Assembly: GCA_017403125.1 (NCBI GenBank)
Contig: JAFQOR010000027.1
Coordinates: forward strand, 1 to 62,231
DNA length: 62,231 bases
Source: Alistipes sp.
GTDB lineage: Bacteria; Bacteroidota; Bacteroidia; Bacteroidales; Rikenellaceae
Direction of reading: 5' to 3'
The notes below the pieces were generated by a model, which saw only the letters and a program-made list of their open reading frames with translations, did no database searches and was not told the origin of the DNA. The position numbers and the translations under genes were made by a program. Positions 44,252-54,514 of the stretch are shown piece by piece. The first letter of the stretch is position 1; each line of letters begins with the position of its first letter.

Positions 44252-44479
44252 ATGGATAAGCAACTATCACTCCTCGAGCGTGAGAATCCTATTGGAGCGG
44301 TGTTTGAGAGGTTTCCCGAGCTGAACGTGAACTCAATAGCTCGCGATTTGGGTATTAACCCCAAGTTGATGCATCAGTATGTTAGTGGGCGCAAAAAGCC
44401 GTCGTATGAGCGTATGAGGGATATTGAACGCCATCTTCATGCGATAGGTGAGGAGTTGCTTAAAGTTCATATCGAGTAG
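44252..44479 (+). CDS. Small Xre-like helix-turn-helix protein
   Basis: A 75-residue protein made almost entirely of one HTH domain: NVNSIARDLGINPKLMHQYV followed by SGRKKPSYERMRDIERHLHAIGEELLKVHIE. The pattern (INPxLMxQYxSGxKxPS, then ERxLxxIGEELL) resembles the C-terminal DNA-binding part of HicB-type antitoxins of Bacteroidota, but there is no N-terminal HicB fold and no toxin gene beside it. It could be an independent small regulator or a remnant. It has a good promoter and borders the repeat array. Confidence 0.75.
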   Translation: MDKQLSLLERENPIGAVFERFPELNVNSIARDLGINPKLMHQYVSGRKKPSYERMRDIERHLHAIGEELLKVHIE

Positions 44480-44509
44480 AGGGAGTGTATTCCATTGCAA
44501 ATTTATTCA

Positions 44510-44517
44510 TATCTTTG
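44510..44517 (+). promoter_or_regulatory. Possible -7 element for truA
   Basis: TATCTTTG, about 22 bp before the likely GTG start; TTG at the expected -33 distance is missing. Confidence 0.4.
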
Positions 44518-44538
44518 CGGATATAAACAGTGATTAAC

Positions 44539-45270
44539 GTGCGATATTTCATAGAGTTACAATACGACGGGGCAGCATATTTTGGCTGGCAGCGACAGAC
44601 CGATGTGGTTACGGTGCAGGGTACAATAGAGCAGAAGCTGTCGATGCTCCTGCGACAACCGACCGAGATTGTGGGTGCGGGGCGAACAGATACGGGTGTC
44701 AATGCCTCGTTCTATGTGGCACACTTCGACTCTGCCTCTTGCATAGCCAACCTCGAACAGCTGAAATACAAACTCAACAAGGTTCTGCCCGATGACATTG
44801 CAATTTTGCGTATCTACGAGGTCGATGCCGCAAAGCATGCGCGATTCGATGCCCGCGAGAGGGAGTACACCTATCTGCTTACGTCGCATAAACAGCCGTT
44901 TCGTCGCTTCTCGGCATGGTATTTCGCTGTGGATTTGGATGTCGATAGCATGAATGAGGCAGCCTCAAAACTTCTCGAATACGATGATTTTACGACGTTT
45001 GCAAAGCTAAATTCTAACAATAAGACAAACATATGTCACATAACTCATGCATGCTGGGTTGTCGAGGCGGATGGCACGTTACGCTTTACGATTCGCGCAG
45101 ACCGTTTTTTGCGCAATATGGTGCGAGCTATCGTGGGTACGCTGGTGGATGTCGGGCGCGGCAGATACTCTGTCGAGGAGTTTGAGGATATAGTGCGGTC
45201 GCGCGATTTGTCGCGTTCGAGCGCCGGAGCTCCCGCCTGCGGACTCTTCCTGTCGGACGTGAAATATTAG
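44539..45270 (+). CDS. truA: tRNA pseudouridine synthase A
   Basis: Converts U38-U40 in tRNA anticodon stems to pseudouridine. The catalytic Asp is in GAGRTDTGVNA, with YDGAAYFGWQRQ near the start and FLRNMVRAIVGTLVDVGRGRY later. About 243 aa, normal. I choose GTG 44539 because MRYFIELQYDG aligns with the family start; GTG 44530 adds three residues. No ATG is available there. It is followed within 8 nt by the dnaK control region. Confidence 0.95.
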   Translation: MRYFIELQYDGAAYFGWQRQTDVVTVQGTIEQKLSMLLRQPTEIVGAGRTDTGVNASFYVAHFDSASCIANLEQLKYKLNKVLPDDIAILRIYEVDAAKHARFDAREREYTYLLTSHKQPFRRFSAWYFAVDLDVDSMNEAASKLLEYDDFTTFAKLNSNNKTNICHITHACWVVEADGTLRFTIRADRFLRNMVRAIVGTLVDVGRGRYSVEEFEDIVRSRDLSRSSAGAPACGLFLSDVKY

Positions 45271-45277
45271 GCTGTGG

Positions 45278-45383
45278 CTGACATTTTGTCAGTGGCGGTT
45301 GGTTTATGGTGACAGTTTTGTCACACAATACTAAATAAATGTGTCAGTTTTGGCACATTTTTTTGTTTGGTATGCCGTTTGCC
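45278..45383 (+). promoter_or_regulatory. Phased dyads and sigma-54-like element upstream of dnaK
   Basis: Three related dyads: CTGACA-TTT-TGTCAG (45278-45292), GTGACA-GTTT-TGTCAC (45309-45324) and GTGTCA-GTTT-TGGCAC (45341-45356). Their centres are about 31.5 and 32 bp apart, near three helical turns each. Downstream, TGGTATGCCGTTTGCC (45368-45383) has GG and GC separated by exactly ten bases, as in sigma-54 -24/-12 promoters. A start near 45394 would leave a leader of about 70 nt before dnaK. Regulator identity is unknown. Confidence 0.55.
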
Positions 45384-45464
45384 TCTTGCTATATCGACAT
45401 CGGGGGCGACAACCAGATGATTGAGAGTGTAAAATATGTAATTAACAAATAAAACTTTTAGACT

Positions 45465-47360
45465 ATGAGTAAGATTATTGGTATTGATTTAGGTACAACC
45501 AACTCATGTGTGGCTGTAATGGAGGGTAACGAGCCTGTGGTAATTCCCAACGCCGAGGGTCATCGTACAACGCCGTCGGTAGTTGCTTTTACCGAGGGTG
45601 GAGAGCGCAAGGTGGGTGATCCGGCAAAGCGTCAGGCTATCACTAACCCAAAGCGTACGGTGTTCTCTATCAAGCGTTTCATGGGTGAGCGTTATGACAA
45701 TGTTGCATCAGATATCGCACGTGCGCCCTATACTATCGTAAAGGGTGATAACAACACTCCGCGTGTCGAAATCGATGGTCGTCAATATACTCCGCAGGAG
45801 ATTTCGGCTATCACCTTGCAGAAGATGAAGAAGACTGCCGAGGATTATCTCGGACAGGAGGTTACGGAGGCTGTTATCACCGTGCCCGCATACTTCTCGG
45901 ACTCGCAGCGTCAGGCAACCAAGGAGGCTGGTGAGATTGCCGGTTTGAAGGTGCGTCGTATTATCAACGAGCCCACGGCAGCTGCTTTGGCATATGGCTT
46001 GGATAAGAAGCAGGACGAGATGAAGATTGCCGTATATGACCTTGGTGGTGGTACCTTCGATATCTCGATTTTGGAGCTTGGTGACGGTGTCTTTGAGGTT
46101 AAATCTACGAATGGCGATACGCACCTTGGTGGCGATGACTTCGACCACGTACTTATCGACTACATGGCAGAGGCATTCAAGGCCGAGCACCATATCGACC
46201 TTCGTCAGGACCCCATGGCGTTGCAGCGTTTGAAGGAGGCTGCTGAGAAGGCGAAGATTGAGCTCTCGTCGGCTACGACAACCGATATCAATCTTCCCTA
46301 CATCATGCCCGTGAACGGTATTCCCCAGCACCTTGTGATGTCGCTTACACGTGCCAAGTTCGAGCAGCTTTGCGACCACCTTGTGCAGAAGACTATCGAG
46401 CCTTGCCGCATTGCATTGCGCGACGCAGGCTTGCAGGCAAGTCAAATCGACGAGGTTATCCTCGTGGGTGGTTCGACACGTATTCCTGCCATCCAGAAGG
46501 TCGTTGAGGAGTTCTTTGGTAAGACCCCCAACCGTTCGGTAAATCCCGACGAGGTTGTTGCTGTGGGCGCTGCAATTCAAGGTGGTGTACTCACAGGCGA
46601 GGTCAAGGATGTGCTTTTGTTGGATGTTACTCCGCTGTCGCTCGGTATCGAGACTTTGGGTGGTGTATTCACGAAGCTCATCGAATCAAATACCACTATT
46701 CCTACGCGCAAGAGCGAGGTCTTCTCTACGGCTGCCGACAACCAGCCTTCGGTTGAGATTAACGTATGTCAGGGTGAGCGTCCCATGGCGCGTGACAACA
46801 AGTCTATCGGTCGTTTCCACCTCGATGGTATCCCCGCAGCACCGCGTGGTGTGCCCCAGATTGAGGTTACGTTCGACATCGACGCCAATGGTATTCTCAA
46901 CGTATCGGCAAAGGATAAGGGTACGGGTAAGGAGCAGAAGATTCGTATCGAAGCATCGAGTGGTCTTACCGAGCAGGAGATTCAGCGCATGCGCGACGAG
47001 GCAAAGGCAAACGAGGCGAAGGATAAGGCGGAGAAGGAGCGTGTGGATAAGGTGAATGCTGCCGACTCGAACATCTTTGCTACCGAGAAGCAACTCAAAG
47101 AGTATGGCGATAAGCTTCCTGCCGACAAGAAGGCGGCTATCGAGGAGGCTTTGGGCAAGCTCAAAGAGGCTCACAAGTCACAGGATATCGCGGCTATCGA
47201 CTCGTCGATTGAGGCTTTGAACGCTGCATGGCAGGCTGCATCACAGGATATCTATGCACAGCAGCAGGCACAGCAGGCACAGGGTCAGCCCACCGACGGT
47301 GCGCAGGGTGGTGCACAGCAGGCGCAGCCCGAGGACGTAGAGTTCGAGGAGGTGAAGTAG
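45465..47360 (+). CDS. dnaK: Chaperone DnaK (Hsp70)
   Basis: A 631-residue ATP-driven chaperone. ATPase domain to about residue 380: [36 protein letters not shown] and [11 protein letters not shown]. Substrate domain from [18 protein letters not shown], and a helical lid. The C-terminal tail is Gln/Ala-rich ([20 protein letters not shown]) and ends in EDVEFEEVK rather than the usual EEVD/K variant seen in some relatives. No grpE or dnaJ is adjacent. A terminator follows, so it is transcribed alone. Confidence 0.98.
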   Translation: MSKIIGIDLGTTNSCVAVMEGNEPVVIPNAEGHRTTPSVVAFTEGGERKVGDPAKRQAITNPKRTVFSIKRFMGERYDNVASDIARAPYTIVKGDNNTPRVEIDGRQYTPQEISAITLQKMKKTAEDYLGQEVTEAVITVPAYFSDSQRQATKEAGEIAGLKVRRIINEPTAAALAYGLDKKQDEMKIAVYDLGGGTFDISILELGDGVFEVKSTNGDTHLGGDDFDHVLIDYMAEAFKAEHHIDLRQDPMALQRLKEAAEKAKIELSSATTTDINLPYIMPVNGIPQHLVMSLTRAKFEQLCDHLVQKTIEPCRIALRDAGLQASQIDEVILVGGSTRIPAIQKVVEEFFGKTPNRSVNPDEVVAVGAAIQGGVLTGEVKDVLLLDVTPLSLGIETLGGVFTKLIESNTTIPTRKSEVFSTAADNQPSVEINVCQGERPMARDNKSIGRFHLDGIPAAPRGVPQIEVTFDIDANGILNVSAKDKGTGKEQKIRIEASSGLTEQEIQRMRDEAKANEAKDKAEKERVDKVNAADSNIFATEKQLKEYGDKLPADKKAAIEEALGKLKEAHKSQDIAAIDSSIEALNAAWQAASQDIYAQQQAQQAQGQPTDGAQGGAQQAQPEDVEFEEVK

Positions 47361-47420
47361 TGACGCACACAAAGGCGTAGTGCGTTGGCGGTAGTTGCCG
47401 TTAGCGACTAAATATTTAGG

Positions 47421-47457
47421 GTTTTGTGGACTGCTGATTGCGGTCCACAAAACTTTT
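47421..47457 (+). terminator. Terminator after dnaK
   Basis: GTTTTGTGGAC (47421-47431) pairs with GTCCACAAAAC (47443-47453), then TTTTA. Confidence 0.85.
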
Positions 47458-47548
47458 ATGGTGCTGCGTGATAGTGTAGAGCGCCTCATTGTGACTGTTT
47501 GGTGGGTTGATTTTCGGAAAAAGGCTTTCGGCTTTACACCTTTTTTTG

Positions 47549-47556
47549 TATCTTTA
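47549..47556 (+). promoter_or_regulatory. Possible -7 element for dapB
   Basis: TATCTTTA, 35 bp before the dapB start; -33 match is poor. Confidence 0.4.
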
Positions 47557-47590
47557 CCGCGTTATTTTATAAAATAGATGGAGGTATAGT

Positions 47591-48301
47591 ATGAAATGTG
47601 CAATCATAGGTTACGGAAAGATGGGGCACGAGATTGAACGTATCCTCGTGGAGCGTGGCCATAGCGTAAATCTTGTAATAGATGAACATAATACGGAAGA
47701 GCTTACGGCAGAGGCTGTTGGAGGTGTCGATGTGTGCTTCGAGTTCACTACGCCCTCGACGGCTGCCGAGAACGTAAGGCGCGTGTTGGATGCCGGAGGT
47801 AGGGTTGTGTGCGGCACTACGGGCTGGTTGGATAGTCTTGCCGATATGCAGCAGCTTGCCACCTTGAAGGGTGGTGCAATATTCTATGCCTCGAACTTCT
47901 CGATAGGTGTGAATATGATGTTTAGGCTCAATAAGCGTCTTGCCGAGTTGATGAATCCCTATGGTGGTTATGAAGTGCACATTGAGGAGACACACCACAT
48001 CTGGAAGAGGGATGCACCCAGCGGCACGGCTATAACTCTTGCCGAGGGTATTATCCAGAATCTCGACCGCAAGAGCGAGTGGGTATGTGGTGCGGCAGAG
48101 CGTGAGAGCCAGCTTGCCATAACCTCTATTCGTGAGGGCATGGTGCCGGGCATACATAGTGTGAGCTACACCTCGGCAGACGACGTTATAGAGTTGCGTC
48201 ACTCGATTACTAACCGCCGAGCCTTGGCTATGGGTGCTGTTGTTGCAGGAGAGTATCTTGCCGACAAGCGCGGTGTTCACTCTATGGACGACCTTTTGTA
48301 G
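47591..48301 (+). CDS. dapB: 4-hydroxy-tetrahydrodipicolinate reductase
   Basis: NAD(P)H-dependent step of lysine/diaminopimelate synthesis, supplying cell-wall DAP. The 236-residue protein has the cofactor motif IIGYGKMGHEIERIL, CGTTGW, and the catalytic/substrate segment IEETHHIWKRDAPSGTAITLAEG. Bacteroidota forms are usually this short. It precedes lepB by 37 nt, a common gene order in the group. Confidence 0.96.
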   Translation: MKCAIIGYGKMGHEIERILVERGHSVNLVIDEHNTEELTAEAVGGVDVCFEFTTPSTAAENVRRVLDAGGRVVCGTTGWLDSLADMQQLATLKGGAIFYASNFSIGVNMMFRLNKRLAELMNPYGGYEVHIEETHHIWKRDAPSGTAITLAEGIIQNLDRKSEWVCGAAERESQLAITSIREGMVPGIHSVSYTSADDVIELRHSITNRRALAMGAVVAGEYLADKRGVHSMDDLL

Positions 48302-48338
48302 GATGTAAAGCGTAAAATAAAGTTAAAGTTGATAAGAT

Positions 48339-49811
48339 ATGAAGATTAAGGAGATATATGGCACAATTCGAGGAGCTGTTACCAACCGCTGGACGCTGAT
48401 GTCGCTTGTGATGCTCTTGGTTACGCTCTTCTCGGTGTGGTATGGCGTGTGGTGGTCGCTCATCATCTCGTTGCCGCTCATCTACGACTACTACATCTCG
48501 CGCCGGATACGTGGCTTTCACCATCGACTCATGGAGCGCTACCGTTGGTGGCGTATAGCATGGGCTGTGTGGTGCGCTATGGTCTTTGCATTGGTTGTGG
48601 GTATTCTTGTTCACATGTTGATATTCAGGTGGAACACGCCGTTTCTCCTAACCTTTGGCGTTGTGTTGGCCTATGCCCTGTGGAACGAACTCAAAGTCAA
48701 TACCAAGACCTATAAGTGGTTGTATGGCTGGGTGCATGCCATACTCTTTGCTACGGTTGTGGCGACGTTGGTACAGCTCTATTGGTTCCAGATGTTTGTA
48801 ATCCCCACGGGCTCGATGGAGGGTACGCTACTCGCTGGCGACTACATCCTCGTAGATAAGGTGTGCTATGGTCCGCGTGTGCCCATGACACCGCTCTCGT
48901 TCCCCTTTGTGCACAACACCATGCCCATGAATCCGGAGAAGGCATCATTCTCTACGGCATGGGAGCGTTCGTATCGCCGTTTGGCAGGTACGGGACAGGT
49001 TGAGCGTGGCGATGTTGTGGTGTTCAATTTCCCCGAGGGCGATACTGTGATTATGGAGATGCCCGAGATGGATTACTACCAGCTACTTCATAACTCGTCG
49101 AACGAGTACGATGTGTTGCGTCGCGGCAGGGATGTTGAGGAGCGCCGAGAGGATATACTCTCGCGATATACTATTGCCGTACGACCGTTGGATAAAAAGG
49201 AGAACTACATCAAGCGCTGTGTGGGTATGCCGGGTGATACGTTGCAGGTCGTTGCAGGCAAGGTTGTTTGCAATGGCGCGATGGAGGGCTTCATCCCGCA
49301 ACGTCAGTACCACTACCAAAATATCAAGAGTGGCGGCAGGCGCCTCATTACCGATGCCGAGATGGAGGGTATGGATGCCTCGACATGGAGCCTTGCTCAC
49401 GACTATGCCGGCAGTTGTGCACTCATACCTCACAATCCATTGTCGCGATGGACGCTCGACGACTTCGGTCCCGTGTGGGTTCCCAAGGCGGGCATGACCA
49501 TAGCCCTCACACCCGAAAATATCGAGATGTACGGACGTTGCATCACCGTATATGAGCATCGCAGTCTGCGTCAGGAGCAGGAGGGTGGCGTTACGGCCTA
49601 CTATGTCGATGGTCAGAGAGCTACACACTATACATTCCTTATGGACTACTACTTCATGATGGGCGATAACCGTCACGAGTCGCTCGACTCGCGCTTTTGG
49701 GGCTTTGTCCCCGAGGACCACATCGTGGGTAAGGCGAAGTATATATGGTTCTCGAAGGATCCGATATCGGGTGATATTCGTTGGGATAGAATGTTTACAT
49801 CGATAGAGTAG
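48339..49811 (+). CDS. lepB: Signal peptidase I (large form)
   Basis: Removes signal peptides from exported proteins. The 490-residue chain has several N-terminal helices (about residues 19-55, 75-95, 100-120, 130-152), then the catalytic Ser159 in VIPTGSMEGTLLAGD and Lys292 in YIKRCVGMPGD, and later MMGDNRHESLDSRFWGFV. It is long because of extra N-terminal helices and an insertion between the catalytic motifs, as known in Bacteroidales. yigZ starts 4 nt after it. Confidence 0.95.
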   Translation: MKIKEIYGTIRGAVTNRWTLMSLVMLLVTLFSVWYGVWWSLIISLPLIYDYYISRRIRGFHHRLMERYRWWRIAWAVWCAMVFALVVGILVHMLIFRWNTPFLLTFGVVLAYALWNELKVNTKTYKWLYGWVHAILFATVVATLVQLYWFQMFVIPTGSMEGTLLAGDYILVDKVCYGPRVPMTPLSFPFVHNTMPMNPEKASFSTAWERSYRRLAGTGQVERGDVVVFNFPEGDTVIMEMPEMDYYQLLHNSSNEYDVLRRGRDVEERREDILSRYTIAVRPLDKKENYIKRCVGMPGDTLQVVAGKVVCNGAMEGFIPQRQYHYQNIKSGGRRLITDAEMEGMDASTWSLAHDYAGSCALIPHNPLSRWTLDDFGPVWVPKAGMTIALTPENIEMYGRCITVYEHRSLRQEQEGGVTAYYVDGQRATHYTFLMDYYFMMGDNRHESLDSRFWGFVPEDHIVGKAKYIWFSKDPISGDIRWDRMFTSIE

Positions 49812-49815
49812 GGCT

Positions 49816-50421
49816 GTGGCAACAGATAGCTATAAGACAATTGCGCGTGCTGCCGAGACAACCTATCGTCAGTTGAGTAGCAAGTTCTTGGTCTATGCCT
49901 ATCCCGTAGAGACGGAGGCGGAGATTAAGAGCCATCTGGATGCTCTGCGCAAGCAGTGGTTCGACGCTACGCATCACTGCTATGCTTGGCGTTTAGGCGC
50001 CCATGGCGAGTTGTCGCGAGCCAACGACGATGGTGAGCCCTCATCGACGGCGGGAAAGCCCATTTTGGGGCAGCTCCTATCACACGAAGTAACGAATTGC
50101 CTTGTAGTTGTAGTGCGCTACTTTGGTGGCACGAAGCTCGGTGTTCCGGGCCTTATAGCTGCATACAAGGAGTCCACAGCGCTGGTACTCGCCGAGTGTG
50201 AGATTGTGGAGCGTACGGTGGATGTGGAGTTCGAGGTCAGCTTCTCGTATGTTGTGATGAATGATGTCATGCGCATCGTCAAGGAGATGCAGCCTTGCAT
50301 TAAGAGTCAGGAGTTCGATAACCTATGTCGTATGCGTCTTGCTATACGCGAGTCCGAGTCGGAACAACTCATTGGACGATTGAGTAAGGTCGAGGGGGCT
50401 ACGATAGATATTTTGCCGTAG
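49816..50421 (+). CDS. YigZ/IMPACT family protein
   Basis: A 201-residue two-domain protein of the UPF0029/IMPACT family, of unclear role in bacteria. Clear family stretches: KFLVYAYPVETEAEIKSHLDALRK, DATHHCYAWRLG, DDGEPSSTAGKPILGQLL and VVVVRYFGGTKLGVPGLIAAY. The start must be GTG 49816, since the sequence following the lepB stop has no ATG before the conserved region. Probably co-transcribed with dapB and lepB. Confidence 0.93.
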   Translation: MATDSYKTIARAAETTYRQLSSKFLVYAYPVETEAEIKSHLDALRKQWFDATHHCYAWRLGAHGELSRANDDGEPSSTAGKPILGQLLSHEVTNCLVVVVRYFGGTKLGVPGLIAAYKESTALVLAECEIVERTVDVEFEVSFSYVVMNDVMRIVKEMQPCIKSQEFDNLCRMRLAIRESESEQLIGRLSKVEGATIDILP

Positions 50422-50484
50422 TGTGGGCTGCGAAGTTCGCGGCCCCAAAAACATATTATAGAACATTCCTACAAGCATCAGGGT

Positions 50485-53268
50485 GTGGATAACAAGATAA
50501 AAATCAAGGGCGCGAGGGTTCACAACCTCAAAAACATAGATGTCGAGATTCCGCACAACAAGTTGGTTGTGGTCACGGGATTGTCGGGGTCGGGTAAATC
50601 GACCTTGGCATTTGACACTATATTTGCCGAGGGTCAGCGACGCTATGTCGAGAGCCTATCGGCATATGCACGTCAGTTTCTGGGACGTGTTGCGAAGCCC
50701 GATGTCGATAGTATCGAGGGTATTGCCCCTGCCATAGCTATCGAGCAGAAGGTGGTGTCGCGCAATCCACGTTCAACGGTGGGAACATCAACAGAGATAT
50801 ATGACTATCTGCGTCTGCTGTTTTGGCGCGTAGGGCACACCTACTCACCTATCACGGGGCGTGAGATACGTTGCTACGAGGTTGATGATGTTGTCGATAT
50901 TATACTCAACAAGGGTGATGGCGAGCGTGTTGTTATTGCCGCTCCGTTGCTCTTGAAGGGGTCGGAGAGCATTGTAGAACGCATGCTTACGCTCATGGAG
51001 GATGGCGTAAATCGTGTAAGCTATCGTGGTGATATTATGCTTGTCGAGGAGTTTATGCCTCATGTCGATAAGGTTGCGGAGCTCTCGGAGGTGATGATTA
51101 TTGTGGACCGTCTGCGTGTCAGCCACGAGCAAGATACAATATCGCGTATCAACGACTCTGTTGCACGTGCCATGGGCTATGGTGCCGGCACGTTACACCT
51201 CTTGGGTGAGGGTGTCGAGACCTTCTCGTCGCGTTTCGAGGAGGAGGGCATATCCTACGAACGTCCTACCGAGCACCTCTTCTCGTTCAACAATCCTATT
51301 GGCGCATGTCCAACGTGTGGCGGCTATGGCAAGATTGTGGGTATCGACGAGGATTTGGTTATTCCGGATAAGTCGAAGAGCATCTACGATGGCGCTGTGG
51401 CGTGCTGGAATGGAGCAACTATGGGCCTTTGGCGCAAAGAGCTTATCATGGCAGCCTCGAAGTGCGACTTCCCGATACATACCCCCTATCATGCGTTGAG
51501 CGACGAAGAGCGACGTATGCTGTGGCAGGGAACGGAGTATTTTCATGGTATCGACGACTTCTTCCGCCATGTCGATAGCCAGCGACATAAGGTACAATAC
51601 CGAGTGCTCAAAGCGCGATATACGGGTAAGACGCTCTGCCCCGATTGTCAGGGTGCGCGTCTGCGTAGGGAGGCGTTGTACGTGAAGGTCGGAGGAAAGA
51701 GCATAGCGGAGTTGGTGAGGATGACCATAGGTGAGTTGGTTAGGTTCTTCGACGCGTTGCAGCTCGATGAGCACGATGCAAAGACTGCCGAGCGAGTGCT
51801 TATCGAGATACGTAATCGTCTTGGATATCTCATGGATGTGGGTCTTCACTACCTCACACTCGATAGATTGAGCTCAACGCTCTCGGGTGGCGAGTCGCAA
51901 CGCATCAACCTCTCTACGTCGTTGGGTAGCAACCTTGTAGGCTCGATGTATATCCTCGATGAGCCGAGCATTGGACTTCATCCGCGCGATACACATCGTT
52001 TGGTGGGCGTCATGAAGCAGTTGCGCGATCTGGATAATACGGTTATCGTCGTCGAACACGAAGAGGAGGTTATTCGCTCTGCCGACTGGATTGTAGATAT
52101 GGGCCCTGCGGCAGGTATTGGCGGTGGCGAGGTTGTCTATAACGGCAGTGCGGAGAGTATTGTCACGGCGCAGAACTCGCTCACGGCAGACTACCTAACA
52201 AGACGTCGCAGCATTGCTATACCCCAGCGTAGGCGTGCTGCTGCGGGCTACATCAATATCCACGGGGCAAGACACAACAATCTAAAAAATATCGATGTCA
52301 AGATTCCCCTTGGCGTCTTTACCTGTATTACGGGTGTTTCGGGCTCGGGCAAGTCGTCGTTGGCGGATGATATTCTCTATCCGGCACTCAAACGTCGCCT
52401 CGGCGAGACGGAGAGCATCCCCGGCGACCACGATACGATGGATGGCGACATTGCTCTGTTGCAGGGTGTCGAGATGGTTACGCAGTCGCCCATTGGCAGG
52501 TCTGCACGCTCCAATCCCGTGACCTACATCAAGGCGTATGACGAGATACGCTATCTCTTTGCCGACCAGCCACGTAGCAAGTACGAGGGTGTGGGTCCCA
52601 TAGCCTTCTCGTTCAATCAGCCGGGAGGCCGTTGCGAGGAGTGCGAGGGTGAGGGGCGCATAAAGGTGAGCATGCAGTTTATGGCAGATGTCGAGCTTAC
52701 GTGCGAGGCGTGTGGTGGCAAGCGTTTTATGCCCGAGATATTAGATATAAAGTATCGTGAACACTCGATATACGACGTCTTGGAGATGTCGGTGGACGAG
52801 GCTATCGACTTCTTTGCCGAGGATAAAAAGTGTAGCCGTTGTCAGCGCATTGTTGAGCGCCTTATGCCGTTGCAGCAGGTGGGCTTGGGCTACGTTAAAC
52901 TCGGTCAGTCGTCATCTACGCTGTCGGGCGGTGAGTTGCAACGTCTGAAATTGGCGTCGTTTCTCTTCAAGGAGCGTAGTGTGCGACGTCTGATGTTTAT
53001 CTTCGATGAGCCAACCACGGGTCTTCACTTCCACGACATAGAGCGACTGCTACGTGCGTTCGATGCACTTATCGAGCGCGGACATACGGTCGTGGTGGTG
53101 GAGCATAATATGGATGTTATAAAGTGCGCCGACTGGATTATCGATCTTGGTCCCGATGCCGGTAGCGAGGGCGGCGATATTGTTGTTGAGGGTACACCCG
53201 AGGAGGTGGCTCGGTGTGAGAGGAGCTTCACGGGTCAATTCTTAAAACGTTGTTATGAAGGAGTTTGA
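50485..53268 (+). CDS. uvrA: Excinuclease ABC subunit A
   Basis: The 927-residue damage-recognition ATPase of nucleotide excision repair. Two ABC modules: Walker [11 protein letters not shown] and [10 protein letters not shown], signatures LSGGESQR and LSGGELQR. Zinc motifs include [18 protein letters not shown] and [10 protein letters not shown] with CEACGGKRF. The start is GTG 50485 (then [18 protein letters not shown]), consistent with the family. It is slightly shorter than E. coli UvrA but has every module. Its last 14 nt overlap the M16 gene. Confidence 0.97.
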   Translation: MDNKIKIKGARVHNLKNIDVEIPHNKLVVVTGLSGSGKSTLAFDTIFAEGQRRYVESLSAYARQFLGRVAKPDVDSIEGIAPAIAIEQKVVSRNPRSTVGTSTEIYDYLRLLFWRVGHTYSPITGREIRCYEVDDVVDIILNKGDGERVVIAAPLLLKGSESIVERMLTLMEDGVNRVSYRGDIMLVEEFMPHVDKVAELSEVMIIVDRLRVSHEQDTISRINDSVARAMGYGAGTLHLLGEGVETFSSRFEEEGISYERPTEHLFSFNNPIGACPTCGGYGKIVGIDEDLVIPDKSKSIYDGAVACWNGATMGLWRKELIMAASKCDFPIHTPYHALSDEERRMLWQGTEYFHGIDDFFRHVDSQRHKVQYRVLKARYTGKTLCPDCQGARLRREALYVKVGGKSIAELVRMTIGELVRFFDALQLDEHDAKTAERVLIEIRNRLGYLMDVGLHYLTLDRLSSTLSGGESQRINLSTSLGSNLVGSMYILDEPSIGLHPRDTHRLVGVMKQLRDLDNTVIVVEHEEEVIRSADWIVDMGPAAGIGGGEVVYNGSAESIVTAQNSLTADYLTRRRSIAIPQRRRAAAGYINIHGARHNNLKNIDVKIPLGVFTCITGVSGSGKSSLADDILYPALKRRLGETESIPGDHDTMDGDIALLQGVEMVTQSPIGRSARSNPVTYIKAYDEIRYLFADQPRSKYEGVGPIAFSFNQPGGRCEECEGEGRIKVSMQFMADVELTCEACGGKRFMPEILDIKYREHSIYDVLEMSVDEAIDFFAEDKKCSRCQRIVERLMPLQQVGLGYVKLGQSSSTLSGGELQRLKLASFLFKERSVRRLMFIFDEPTTGLHFHDIERLLRAFDALIERGHTVVVVEHNMDVIKCADWIIDLGPDAGSEGGDIVVEGTPEEVARCERSFTGQFLKRCYEGV

Positions 53269-54472
53269 AACATATATACTACCTAATGGCATACGTGGTA
53301 TTCATCGTCAGGTGCGCAGTGGGGTTACACACTGTGCATTGGTCGTAAATGCCGGTAGTCGCGATGAGCGCCGGGGCGAGTATGGCATTGCTCACTTCAC
53401 CGAACACGCCCTGTTCAAGGGCACGGAGCGTCGTAGGGCATATCAGGTGAATTGCCGTTTGGAGAATCTCGGCGGCGAGCTTAATGCCTACACAACCAAG
53501 GAGGATACGACGTTGCATGCTACGACGTTGCGTCACGACTTTTCGCGTGCTGTCGAGCTACTGTCCGATGTGATGTTTTGCTCAACCTTTCCGGAGCATG
53601 AGCTGCGCAAGGAGCGCGAGGTCATTGCCGACGAAATAAATACCTATAAGGATTCGCCATCGGAGCGTATCTACGACGACTTCGAAGACCTGATATTTCG
53701 TAATTCGGAACTTGGTCACAACATTCTTGGCTCGAAGGCGTCGATTTCGCGCTTTACGTCTGCTGATCTTCATCGCTTTGTCGAGCGCACCTATACTACC
53801 GACCAGATGGTCTTTTCGTCTATCGGAAACTTCTCCGCAGCCACGGCTCGCAGTGTTGCCGAGCGATACCTCGCGAAGCATGCTGCAACGACGAGGGAGT
53901 ATGAGCGACAGCGTGTAGCGGCATACGAGCCCTTCGACCTGCGTTTGGCACGACATACACATCAAGCACATGGCATAATTGGCACACGTGGTTACGGTAT
54001 AACGTGTGATAAGCGCCTGCCGTTGGCACTGCTCATCAATATTCTCGGAGGTCCCTCGGCAAATTCGCTTCTGAACCTACTTTTGCGCGAGCGCTACGCC
54101 TTGTCCTATAATGTTGAGGCGAGCTATACGCCCTACTCCGATAGTGGCATCGTTGGCATCTACTTCTCGTCGGACCATGACCATGCCTCACAGTGTATCG
54201 AACTTATCGAGGGAGAGGTTGCGCGTCTTGGGCGCGAGCCCATTACGCCGCGTCGTTTGAGCATTGCCAAGCGTCAGTTTGTTGCGCAGATGGCAATATC
54301 TATGGAGTCGAACGAGGGTTATATGTTGGGAGCAGGCAAGAGCTATCTTATCTATCGCGACATCGATACGTTGGAGGAGGCATACCGCAAGGTTATGGCA
54401 ATTACGTCGGAGCAGTTGTTGGAGGTTGCCAACGAGTGCCTCGGTAGCCTTTCGCGTCTGATATATCGATAG
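53255..54472 (+). CDS. M16 family zinc peptidase
   Basis: A 405-residue insulinase-type peptidase with the inverted zinc motif HFTEH (His47, Glu50, His51) and the third ligand in the E-rich stretch EREVIADEINTYKDSPSE. The C-terminal half (GPSANSLLNLLLRERYALSYNVEA) is the non-catalytic lobe carrying the RY pair. No signal peptide, so probably cytoplasmic, PqqL/YmxG-like. Overlaps uvrA by 14 nt. Confidence 0.93.
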   Translation: MKEFETYILPNGIRGIHRQVRSGVTHCALVVNAGSRDERRGEYGIAHFTEHALFKGTERRRAYQVNCRLENLGGELNAYTTKEDTTLHATTLRHDFSRAVELLSDVMFCSTFPEHELRKEREVIADEINTYKDSPSERIYDDFEDLIFRNSELGHNILGSKASISRFTSADLHRFVERTYTTDQMVFSSIGNFSAATARSVAERYLAKHAATTREYERQRVAAYEPFDLRLARHTHQAHGIIGTRGYGITCDKRLPLALLINILGGPSANSLLNLLLRERYALSYNVEASYTPYSDSGIVGIYFSSDHDHASQCIELIEGEVARLGREPITPRRLSIAKRQFVAQMAISMESNEGYMLGAGKSYLIYRDIDTLEEAYRKVMAITSEQLLEVANECLGSLSRLIYR

Positions 54473-54514
54473 TCGTGGTGCATTTTTTTTAGGATTAAAA
54501 TATAGCTATTCACT

